Shown piece by piece: positions 48,248-57,589 of a stretch of 64,000 nucleotides of DNA (positions are counted from its first letter, which is position 1; each line of letters starts with the position of its first letter). The DNA lies in the NCBI GenBank assembly GCA_019096195.1, contig JAGTXK010000220.1, positions 38,359 through 102,358 of the forward strand. The letters run 5' to 3'. The notes beneath the pieces are model-generated. The model saw only the letters and a program-made list of their open reading frames with translations. It did not search any database and was not told the DNA's origin. Source of the DNA: Boletus sp. NGJ (Eukaryota > Basidiomycota > Agaricomycetes > Boletales > Boletaceae). The position numbers and the translations under genes are program-made.

Positions 48248-49411
48248 ATGTCTAGACTGGACATCAATGAGCTTGTCCAAAAACTCACCGACCTTACCCA
48301 GGAACACGACAAGGACAATATTACTAAGAAAATCGCTGATCCCGGGAAATGGGATGGCACAAGGTCATCTTTCCGCCCATGGTGGATTAAGCTCCATCTC
48401 TGGGTTGACACCCAGACATGGAAAAACAACAAGATCATGAACATCACAGTCCTCTCACACCTTGAAGGAAAGGCAGAAGCTTTTGCTCAGCTTATAATGG
48501 AGCATTATCTTGATGAAGAGGCAACCATCGAGACGGACGCAAACAGGGTTATGCAGCCGGCAAAAGGAGCCAATGCATGGCCTACATGGAACAGGTTGCA
48601 AGACCAAATCAAAATGCACTTCTGTATTGATACACTAGCGCACAAGTCTCTGAGGAAACTCGAGACTCTCAAACAAAACAGTCATCCAATTGACCTGTTC
48701 CTACAAAAATTTGAGATCTTGAGGAAAGAGTCATATATCGACGACCACCACGCAGAAGTTCTACTGAAGAAGGCGGTAGACTTCAAAATTTACGAAAGGT
48801 CACGATTAAATAGTCCGGCTCGAAACTTCAATTACGAGGATCTGGTTATCAATTACAGAGTAATCGGAAGGGCATTCGAACAGATGGTGAATGAACACGG
48901 ACCGCCTATCCAATCCCAACCTCCTCGAACATTGTTTCCTCCTCCTCGTGGGCAGCCCCCACACAATTCTTACCACCCCCAGTATACAGCAGTGGGCACT
49001 CAACCGGGTTGCGGTACACCCATGGAAATAGGAGTCCAACAGGCTGGACCTTCAAAAGAAACAAGGACTTGTTTCCACTGTGGTAAACCCGGCCACATAA
49101 AACCCAACTGTCCAACGAACCCATTCAAACGGACTGGTCATCCACCAATGCAGAGACAAATATGGGATTGGAACCAAGGCTCATACATTGAGCAATCACA
49201 GGGAGAACACAAGTATCCCTCATTTTTTAACGAACCCCAATCTCGCCAATACGCACAACGACCACTCCCGCAACCTCCCATAGCTACAGCGGCACCAAGT
49301 GTAGCAGCAAGGGCACATGTTTCTGATGAGGCAGAAGCATATTACAGAGACAAATTTGAAGTTGAGGCTAAAGCCAGAGCTGCACAGGCTTTAAATGGAC
49401 AGCGCCAATGA
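48248..49411 (+). CDS. Element D gag (intact frame)
   Basis: 387 codons. The N-terminus is MSRLDINELVQKLTDLTQEH. A capsid-like region is rich in Trp (WWIKLHLWVDTQTWKNNKI) and includes the gag-type IKMHFCIDTLAHKSLRKLE. A Pro/Gln-rich linker leads to one CCHC zinc knuckle, CFHCGKPGHIKPNC (about 49072-49113), then a C-terminal helix (EAEAYYRDKFEVEAKARAAQ). It forms the particle and binds RNA in this family. The leader ATG context is AAATATGTC. The stop TGA (49409-49411) overlaps the pol ATG (49408-49410). This is the longest undamaged retroelement frame in the window. Confidence 0.88.
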   Translation: MSRLDINELVQKLTDLTQEHDKDNITKKIADPGKWDGTRSSFRPWWIKLHLWVDTQTWKNNKIMNITVLSHLEGKAEAFAQLIMEHYLDEEATIETDANRVMQPAKGANAWPTWNRLQDQIKMHFCIDTLAHKSLRKLETLKQNSHPIDLFLQKFEILRKESYIDDHHAEVLLKKAVDFKIYERSRLNSPARNFNYEDLVINYRVIGRAFEQMVNEHGPPIQSQPPRTLFPPPRGQPPHNSYHPQYTAVGTQPGCGTPMEIGVQQAGPSKETRTCFHCGKPGHIKPNCPTNPFKRTGHPPMQRQIWDWNQGSYIEQSQGEHKYPSFFNEPQSRQYAQRPLPQPPIATAAPSVAARAHVSDEAEAYYRDKFEVEAKARAAQALNGQRQ

Positions 49412-52400
49412 GTGAAGAGGAAACTCAGCGGCATGAACAATTTCTTTCTTCTTCTCTTACAACATGTACAAGTAGCAACTTTCCTATCTCAGATCTTTCT
49501 TCTGTCCTACATAATCTATCAATGAAATCTGCGAGGGCGTCTCAATTGAGTGCGGCACCAGACTTAAGTGTACTTAATTCCCTCGTAAAACAACAAAAAA
49601 TATCGCATATCTATAAACCCACAAGGGTTACATTGAACCAAGCATCCACACTTTCCTATGGCGGAGAATTCTCCCTCAAAACCATAGTATCATGCAACGT
49701 CAATGGCCAGTGGTCACGTTATCATTTCCAGTCCCTCCTGGATTTGGGAGCGTCGCATACTTTCATAGATCAGGACTATGTAAAACGTCATGGAATTCCC
49801 TTTTATACTATTGATAACCCCATAAAGATACATAACGCTGACGGTTCGGAAGGAGCTATCGGACCGATCCGTCATGCGGTAACACTGATGGTGGAAATCG
49901 AAGGACACTACGAAGTCATAGACGCTTACTTATCAAAGTTAGGAACCCATCGTATGATCATTGGTTATGATTGGCTGTATCGCCACAACCCTGACATCGA
50001 TTGGGTAAAACAGACAATTACTTTTCCCCGCTGTACCTCTTACTGTAAAATTATGGGCTTAGGACCCACTTCTTCTTACGAACCAGTTCAACTTCGTACT
50101 ATAGAAGAAGGACTCAAAGAGAAAGTCCCAGTAACTTATCACAAATTTCTAGATGTCTTTTCAGAGAAAGAATCACAAAGGATGCCTTTACGAAAACATT
50201 GGGATCACGCAATTGATCTCAAAGAAGACTTCATACCAAAGAAAGGACGCGTTATTCCCCTTTCGGACATCGAAATGGAAGAAGTCAGAACATTCATCGA
50301 AAAGGAAGTCAAAAAGGGTTACATTAAACCCTCAAAATCTCCACAGACATCCCCCATCTTCTTTATCCCAAAAAAGGACGGTAAAAAACGAATGGTCATG
50401 GACTATTGATATTTAAACGAAGGAACCATTAAGAATTCCTATCCACTCCCTCTCATTCTGCAGTTAATTGATTGACTCAAAAACGCGGACTTATTTACGG
50501 CTATGGATCTTCGATGGGGATATAACAATGTCTGCATCAAAGAAAGCGACGAATGGAAAGCAGCCTTCGTCACCCCTATCGGAGCATATGAGCCTACCGT
50601 TATGTATTTCGGACTCACGAACTCTCCCCCCATGTTCCAAACTATGATGAACGATATATTTAATGACATGTATGCGGTAGTCGTCATCTACATCGACGAC
50701 GTCATGATATTTACATCAAAAAAGACAAAAGAACAACACGAAGAAGTTGTGAAGGAAGTTCTACGCTGCTTACACGAGAATGACCTTTACGTAAAACCAG
50801 AAAAGTGTACCTTCTCGGCAGAAAAAGTGGACTTTTTAGGAATGGTCATATCTAAAGAGGGGGTAGAGATGCAGTCGAAGAAAGTAGCTGGGGTCATGGA
50901 TTGGCCAATTCCTACTTGATTAAAGCAACTCCAAGACTTCCTCGGACTTTGTAATTATTATAGACGATTCATAGAAGGCTTCACACAAATCACTCGACCC
51001 TTGAACGATCTTACCAAGAAAGACGTTCCGTTCAAATGGGGTCCAGATCAACAAGAAGCATTCACAAACTTAAAAAGAAAATTTACGGAAGTGCCGCTTC
51101 TCGTATACCCAAATCGCGATCAAGAAATGCGCGTGGAAACCGATGCATCAGACATCGCCACAGGAGCAGTGCTCTCTACTTTATGTAACGACGGTAATTG
51201 GCGACCAGTCGCCTTTATCTCTCATTTCTTTGACAGCGCAGAGCACAATTATCCAATTTATGACAAGGAACTGCTTGCAGTAATACATGCTCTAGAAGAA
51301 TGGCGCCACTATCTAATTGGTTGAGAAGGGTTTGAAATCTGGACTGACCACAAAAACTTAGAATATTGGAAGAAGCCTCAAACACTTAGCAGATGTCAAG
51401 CACATTGGCACGCGCTTCTCCAAGAATTTAATTATTCTTTCGTATACAAACCTGGATCATCTAATGGAAGAGCTGATGCTCTATCTCGACGACTGGACCA
51501 CGGCGATGCAGTTGTAGATCATAATCAAAATGTCACCATTCTTCCTCCTTCTATTTTTATAAATCACGTTTCTCTCTCTTCAGATCTCATGACAAAAATA
51601 CAAAAAGAATCTAAAAAATACAACGTAGACGCCATAAACAATTTCCTTTTCTACTCTGAACTTAATCTATTCAAAAATGAAAAAGACCAAATATTCGTTT
51701 CCGAACCATTACGTACAGAAATCATTACTTTATGTCATGACTCGCCTATTGCAGGACACGGCGGTCATTCCAAAACCATACACACCCTTTTTCAATATTT
51801 CTCATGGCCAGGAGTCACAAAGGACGTAAAAAATTATATAGATCACTGCCAAGTGTGCGCCCTCACAAAGGGTAAGCAAAATGCACCGGCAGGGAAAGTT
51901 ATTCCTCTACCCGCGGCAAAAAGACCATGGGAAGATTTATTGGTAGACTTTACTACAGGTTTACCTCCATCACAATCTTTCACTGCTATTTGCGTTGTTG
52001 TGGATAGATTCTCTAAAGAAGTTATTTTCATACCTACTTATGATACATGTTCCTCGAAGGACCTTGCCATTTTATTTAGAGACCATGTCTGGTCAACACA
52101 TGGACTTCCTTCTACCCTCATCTCAGATCGAGGACCACAGTTCGTTTCTGCCTTCACACAGGAGCTTTGTAAGCTTCTGGGAATAAAACAAAAAATCTCT
52201 ATAGCATATCATCCACAAACCGACGGACAAACCGAATGTGTTAACAGAGATCTCGAGCAGTATCTCCGCGCATATGCCGGAAAGAAACAAAACGACTGGG
52301 TTGAATGGCTAAAGTTAGCCCAATTCTCACACAACAATACCATCATCACAGCTACCGGCGAGATTCCTTTTAAAGTAACATGAAACTACATACCGCATAT

Positions 52401-53069
52401 GGGTTTCGAAGGAAATCTCACAGGTTTTGCACAAGAAATTGGGCGTAACCAAAGGATATTGAAGAAGCGCTGGAAGATACATGAGAGAGGATGATCACCT
52501 CCTCCGATAAAAAATGATCTACTATACCCGAATATTCTATTGGTCAGCAAGTCTGGCTATCTACAGATAAATTAAAACTACCTTACACGGCAAAGAAACT
52601 TACACAAAAATGGATTGGTCCTTATGCTATCACTCAGATCCTTCCCAATGCTGTAACACTTAAACTTCCCACTTCTGTTCACATCCATCCAACTGTGAAC
52701 ATTTCTCGTGTCAAACCTTACAACGAAACACTACCAGGTCAACCAAAATCTAGACCTGGCGCTATAGAAATTGATGAAGAAGGAGAAGAACAGTTCGAGG
52801 TAGATTTTATTGCCGCTTCCAGGATGAAGAAAGGCAAACTAGAATATTTGGTACATTGGAGGGGTTACGATGAAACTGATCGTACCTGGGAATCTGAAGA
52901 AATTCACATCACTGCACCGGATGCAGTCAAAGATTTCCATCATCTTAACCCTTCCACACCATGCAAGCTTCGTGGCTTATCTATATCAGCTTTCGCTTCT
53001 TTATTCTCACCTTATGAAAACTTTACCGAAAATGAAAAAACAACGACTCACCTGGAATTCGAGTCTTAA
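49408..53069 (+). pseudogene. Element D pol (several TGA stops)
   Basis: The intact first part (49408-50409) contains the protease LLDLGASHTFIDQDYV (about 49733; usual Asp-Ser-Gly read as Asp-Leu-Gly) and the start of reverse transcriptase. Stops at about 50407 and 50474 (TGA) precede the active site VVIYIDDVMIF (about 50684). Another TGA is at 50917. RNase H (ETDASDIATGAVL, YDKELLAVI) ends at a TGA near 51322. The integrase (51589-52383) has GHGGHSKTIH, HCQVCALTK, DRGPQFVSAF and YHPQTDGQTECVN, and ends at VT-NY with a TGA also found in C. The chromodomain (52780-52905, EYLVHWRGYDETDRTWE) follows a frame-disturbed linker. At several stops the sister copy or family has Arg or Trp. Confidence 0.88.
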
Positions 53070-53080
53070 AGAGGGGGTAG

Positions 53081-53204
53081 TGTAATAATATAGGAAATTT
53101 TCAAACTTTTCAAACGCTTACTTACTTTTCATTTTCTTCAACTCTTTTCTTCATAAAGTCACGTGACTGTGGAAACACATCACATGATAGGTCTAGAACC
53201 TATG
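53081..53204 (+). repeat. Truncated 3' LTR of element D
   Basis: The first 124 bp of the LTR match 47155 onwards, with a 12-bp deletion of one GTGACTG-type repeat unit. Similarity stops abruptly after CTAGAACCTATG at 53204, where unrelated sequence of element P3 starts. Confidence 0.88.
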
Positions 53205-53375
53205 GATTGTAAGGTATTGCAATGCCTAAATAGGATATTACCATTACATTCATATTGAGATAGTAAAGGTCCAATTGAAATAGCATGCTAATCGGGATTT
53301 CAATTGTTGTTGCGATGGGATTCGGACGTGGCCGGTATCATTTTGATCACGTGTGTGGTTGCAAAGCAATTATAT

Positions 53376-53510
53376 CGTGTGAATTGTGAGAAGATTACAA
53401 TGTGGCTTACAATGATATCATGTGACTTTTGATTAGATTACAATGTGGCATGCAATGATGTCATGTGAATTGTGATAAGATAACAATGCAATTGCAATAC
53501 GGTCACAACA
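53376..53510. repeat. Subterminal direct repeats of P3
   Basis: GATTACAATGTGGC(T/A)T(A/G)CAATGAT(A/G)TCATGTGA occurs twice about 45 bp apart, with a third, partial copy GATAACAATGCAATTGCAA. Short repeats next to the ends are typical of CACTA-like elements and serve as transposase sites there. The role here is inferred. Confidence 0.5.
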
Positions 53511-53609
53511 GGGGGTAAATCCATAAAAAGAAAGTGTGGCACAATCTCAATCATGTGAGAATCACTGAAATAGGCCAATCCAACTGGCCAATGAGAATTC
53601 TCTTTTATT

Positions 53610-53800
53610 ACTTTTGGGACCGGGATTTGAACTTGTCACTGCCAATCTGACTGACCAATCAGAATTGTCTTTTAATGCTGTTGGGACTGGGATTCGAACC
53701 TAGGACTTTGTTCGTCAGTACCCCAAATCATTAGCTACTTTTACTATAATTACTACTCGTCTCATCGATAGTTAACCATTAGGCTATGCACCCACAACTA
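53610..53800 (-). repeat. tRNA-like (Pol III A/B box) repeat
   Basis: On the minus strand, GCATAGCCTAATGGTTAACTAT (53766-53787, shown in parts: GCATAGCC, TAATGGTTAA, CTAT) resembles a tRNA D-arm/A box, and TAGGTTCGAATCCCAG (about 53686-53701) is a perfect B box. A second B-box unit, AAGTTCAAATCCCGG, lies about 72 bp further along in a tandem copy. The A-to-B distance is longer than in a normal tRNA and no convincing anticodon arm is visible, so a tRNA-derived SINE or tRNA pseudogene is more likely than a working tRNA. Confidence 0.4.
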
Positions 53801-53969
53801 CTCTAGAACCACACTTCAATATATTGGGCCTTCACATATTACTCAGAGTCAATCTAAAGTGTACCACTGAGTCAACAGCAATAGATACTTAACATTCACA
53901 ACTCGATTTAAACAATGGACGAACATTGATGACATGTATTAGAATCCAAATCGTGCCTATCATAAGAAT

Positions 53970-55733
53970 CTATTTAGCAGCACTACGGCGTGTGCGTCGC
54001 ACCACTGCACCATTCGCAGCTGCTTTATTACCCTTATTAGTACCGCGTGCCCTTCCACGCCCTCTTGCTGAAACAGACTCCTCGGGATTGTCCAAAACCT
54101 CCTCTGACATCTCTAGACTAAAAGCCACTTCACCTGCCTGTGGGTTTGGAACTTGGAGCGACACCACAGAAGCCTGCTCAGTACCAGCAATGTCATTGGA
54201 TGATACAATTTCCGCCATTGCGCTGGATGATGAGCTAAGGGCAGACTCTAAAAGATCTGAGTTTTGGAACTCGGAATGAGGTACCACTGGCAGTGAGTCA
54301 GAATCTGGCAGTGCCATTGCCATGGCAGCCATAGCGGCATCGATGTCGGCTGTGAAATCCTCATTTATTGTCGCGGTACCTAATGCGTGAGCCTTGGTTT
54401 TGCCAAAGACTCGTTGGTTGACTTTGCTGACCAAGTCAAGAACATACGGTGTGTCCCAGCTGTTGACGAAGAGGCGCTTGTACTGAAAGAACAGTTTGTG
54501 ATACTGGATCTCAGAGTTGGCACCAACACCATCCTTAGGAAACTGGGAATCAGGCGAAACAAGAAAGACTGCCTATAATTTTAATCGAGCAAGTAACCAT
54601 TAGGGATTCAGACAATTTAGATACAAAAACAGAGAAATCCGTACTGACCATGACGGCGGCCCATGCAAGGCACCCTGGAGTACAGCAGGTTACGCCCCAT
54701 ATCGTTCCATTGGATTTCCCACCAGGGCGGCGTGTGACATCATGCGTGAGGGCGGTCCGTCCCCAAAACACAATACGAAGAATCTATGATTAGAAAACGA
54801 TCCAGTTAATATCAATGAAGAGTAGAGTGACTGTATAACATACAGAAGCGAGTAACTCCCAGTTAGAGAAGGGAGTGCGTGCATTGACTTTGTGATCAGT
54901 ATAGAGAAGCGGCGGGAATGTGGGATACTTGGGCTTGGTGGCGTCCTGCGGTATTCCGAGTAGTACACGAATTTCTGGGAACTCGAGGCGACGAGGAGCA
55001 GTATCACAGCTGAAGTAATGATTGCCAGAGGGCAGTTGAAAAAGGTCGTTGGCTGCCTGACGAAGTTTGTGGAGTTCACTAGATCGGCCAGTGCTAACAT
55101 GAGTCGCTAACTGAGTTATTGATACATCAGTTCATATGTGATATTAAATTGAATCATGAATATAACATACCTGATCAGCGAAATGGTGTGACGTTCAGAG
55201 GTTTTGGATGTGAGGTGGAAGTATTGAGTCTAGCTCTGCAACAATCGCTGCTTCCTCCGCGAGGCTTGATGCATAGCGGGCCTTACCAACGATCTCTAAT
55301 GATGCAGGTGACGTGTTTGATACACCGGGAGTTAGTGGGTGACTGAGAACGTCTTTTGATGGAGGGAACATTTCAACCAAGACTCCGAATTTCTTTGCGA
55401 GAGTCTGTATTTCGGTATCGAAGGTGCTGAGCACCTCAGGGACAGAAGCTTTCGTTGACTTGCGTGATCTGTTTGCCTCAGCAATGCGAACCTGCTCCTG
55501 TAAGACACGACACTGTTCTTTCACAGCATCAAGCTCAAGCTGTGCCTGCCTCAATGCCTGTTCGACACATAAAGATCAGTTCCATGGACTTGAAGTGTTA
55601 AAATCAATCGCGGGTCATTGCTTACCTCATCATTCTGGGTTTCCACTGTGGCTAGGCGGGGACGGATGACGACAGGTTCATCATCATCGAGATCCAGAAG
55701 AACATTAGCAGCACGACCAGAGATAGCAGGCAT
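53970..55733 (-). pseudogene. DUF6698-like gene, five exons, one TGA stop
   Basis: Exons 55733-55626, 55557-55171, 55110-54844, 54783-54649 and 54572-53970 join in phase 0 at every GT-AG intron (about 50-80 nt) into about 499 codons. The N-terminus is acidic (MPAISGRAANVLLDLDDDEP). Next comes a coiled coil (QAQLELDAVKEQCRVLQEQV). The core contains LPSGNHYFSC, IWGVTCCTPGCLAWAAVM and FFQYKRLFVNSWDTPYVLDL, which I associate with the DUF6698 family of basidiomycetes. The tail is Ser/Ala-rich and ends in basic RGRGRARGTNKGNK. A single in-frame TGA at 55197-55195 replaces what may be CGA. Its function is unknown. It lies between the P3 terminus and the captured fragments. Confidence 0.62.
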
Positions 55734-55963
55734 GGTGCAGATTGTGCGAGGGTGGAGCAGAGAGCTGTATAACAGGTAATGTAGTTAAGGAGGAGTGAAA
55801 GACGACACAAATAGATGCGACTCACCATCCAGTATTTAAACCAAGCAAGCATAATGAATGGGGATATGGGACCAGGAAGCACAAGTCAGTTGACGTGTCA
55901 ATGATATGCCCCACCAGGTGCTGTGGAGACCATCATCCGAGCATCTTAGCGTTGAATGCAATT

Positions 55964-56750
55964 TTACATCATATTTCTGGGCTCACCTCGTTTAGAAGGT
56001 CTGGATCTTCCTGAATATGTACATTGACCTTCACCCGATATTGTCAAGTAATCCAGGAGATGTGGGGCGTGGTCACGTCGCTGTTGTTGACGTGTTATGG
56101 CGGTGATTTCAGGGTTGTGGACTTTACTATTACCAAAGTCGCCGCTCCCGATTTGATCCGAGTCTGAATCAATTCCTTGTTGAAGCAACCCAGCTATCAT
56201 TCACTGCAGGTCTGGCATGTTGGTGTCAATAGAGGGGTGGGATAGGGAGGTGTTGCGAAGCCAAACCATTTGATGTTGTACACAAACGGGTCTTGAGCGT
56301 GGTTTGAGGGATGGATGGTCCAAAGAAGAGTGAAGCCGAGCTGGAGCTCGAGAGATGTGTTGTACTAGATGGGCATGGCGCATTGTCAGATGCATTTGGA
56401 ATCTGCAAGAATGGATGTGGCCCACTACTACTGCCAGTAAGCCGTCTGTAGGGGTAATAGGAAGTCGCTTGCTGATGAAGGAAAAACATTGTGGACAACA
56501 GACTTCCGATTCTGATTGGCTGATGGAAAAGCGACTGGTGGTGACTTTGATGCACGTCTATGTTTAGGACTTGATATGTCAGGCTATACATGAGCCAATA
56601 ATCTTCAGTACAACAGATGCTTAAAGAAAGAGCAAAACGTACCTGAGATGAAGCAGATGGTGGTGTTTGATTCACACTCTCGAGAAACTCGAGAGATATG
56701 GGCCTTGAGCGAGCCCATCTTTTGAGAATGTGACCCCCAGGTGAGATTGC
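55964..56750 (-). pseudogene. Captured Wee1/Swe1 fragment, copy 2 (internally deleted)
   Basis: From the fusion with PWP2 (GGHILKRWARSRPISLEFLE, about 56690-56740) the sequence follows Wee1 copy 1. There is an intron of about 60 nt starting GTACGTTTT, then PDISSPKHRRASKSPP and SSSASLFFGPSIPQTT (about 56310-56360). It then jumps to the segment around ASQHLPIPP and HARPAVND and the kinase glycine loop IGSGDFG near 56155. The part present in copy 1 between those points (ADKLRVSAH to NSPTLAQHR) is absent. After the glycine loop the sequence is no longer Wee1-like. Frameshifts and stops are present. Copy 2 keeps the Gly-x-Gly loop that copy 1 has lost. Confidence 0.65.
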
Positions 56751-57583
56751 CACCGCAGAGATCTTTTCCTGTGGAATGCTGAGTGTGTGTAAAGTCGTAA
56801 ACTGGGGCATTTCCCAGAGTCCAAAGACACCAGTGGAGAAGCCGACGACGAGGAGATTGGATGGAGGGTGGAACATCGTGCAGATGACCTTGGTGTTTGG
56901 GAGGTTGAAGTAGTGTCGCTCGCGAACTCCCCACCAGGTCATGGCGATGGTATCCAAGGCACCGGATGGTGTCAGTACCACCGGCATGGGGTCGTCATCA
57001 TCAGTCTCCATATCTTGGTCGGTCTTGGCTTTCCAAGTGAATACTGCACCGTCGCGACTCACGGTGTATATCTTCAAGAGACGTCAAGATTCAAACTAGA
57101 CAAAAAGAACTCAATCACGTACGATATTTGATTTGGAGGAAAAATAAGTCCCAATGACTGCGTCACGATGACCTGCAAACATTTTTGGGCAGAACCCTTC
57201 CACTGGGTTCAGAGTGAACAACTGCGCTGTCATGTCCCAAGACATCGTGATAAAACACCTTGAAATGTAACATCGAGTTAGCCAACATATACAAAAAAAA
57301 ACTATCAAGACGACAAGACAAAAAGCGACACGCACGTCAAATCTGGAGCCCAGCGAATGGTCGATACTGCATCATGATGTCCTGTATACGTCCGATGCAA
57401 CACGAATGGTGCAAACTCGCGCATGAGATGATTGGGAGTATGCCACACCTGTATGTGTGCGTCATGCGTCATAGCAATATATCTTGTCCACGCGAGGTCG
57501 AAATAACAATAACAACACGTGTGGTGGAAACATGTGTGGATGGTATGTATCAGCCACCAAAAACCCAACAAGTGATGAGGCAA
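56740..57583 (-). pseudogene. PWP2: Captured PWP2 (periodic tryptophan protein 2) WD40 fragment
   Basis: PWP2 is a WD40 protein of the small-subunit processome in nucleolar rRNA processing. Three exons with introns are recognisable on the minus strand: HIQVWHTPNHLMREFAPFVL and HRTYTGHHDAVSTIRWAPD (about 57360-57470); SWDMTAQLFTLNPVEGF and FAGHRDAV (about 57150-57240); and IYTVSRDGAVFTWKAK, then FHPPSNLLVVGFSTGVFGLW and LSIPQEKISAVAIS (about 56745-57070). These correspond to the N-terminal beta-propeller of the family. The first blades and the whole C-terminal half are missing. Retained introns show DNA-level capture. The last exon is fused in frame to Wee1 sequence. Confidence 0.78.
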
Positions 57584-57589
57584 ACATAC

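Larger units (their letters stand above)
47155..53204 (+). mobile_element. Element D: Ty3/gypsy retrotransposon with truncated 3' LTR
   Basis: The 5' LTR is 47155-47637 (483 bp, TGTAATAATATAGG to GATCATAACA). The leader is 47638-48247, followed by gag (48248-49411), pol (49408-53069), a polypurine tract AAAGAGGGGGTAG, and only the first 124 bp of the 3' LTR (53081-53204). The left flank GCATG (47150-47154) would be the target duplication; its partner is not in the window. It is a sister copy of element C, in the opposite orientation. Confidence 0.92.

Noticed and set aside
50407-50476. Recoded TGA (tryptophan or selenocysteine) in the retroelements
   Set aside because: Arg or Trp is expected at different sites, TAG also occurs, and B copies vary by transitions. 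Mutation explains the stops better than recoding.
53684-53798. Functional tRNA gene
   Set aside because: A and B boxes exist, but the distance is too long, the acceptor pairing is imperfect and no anticodon arm is convincing.
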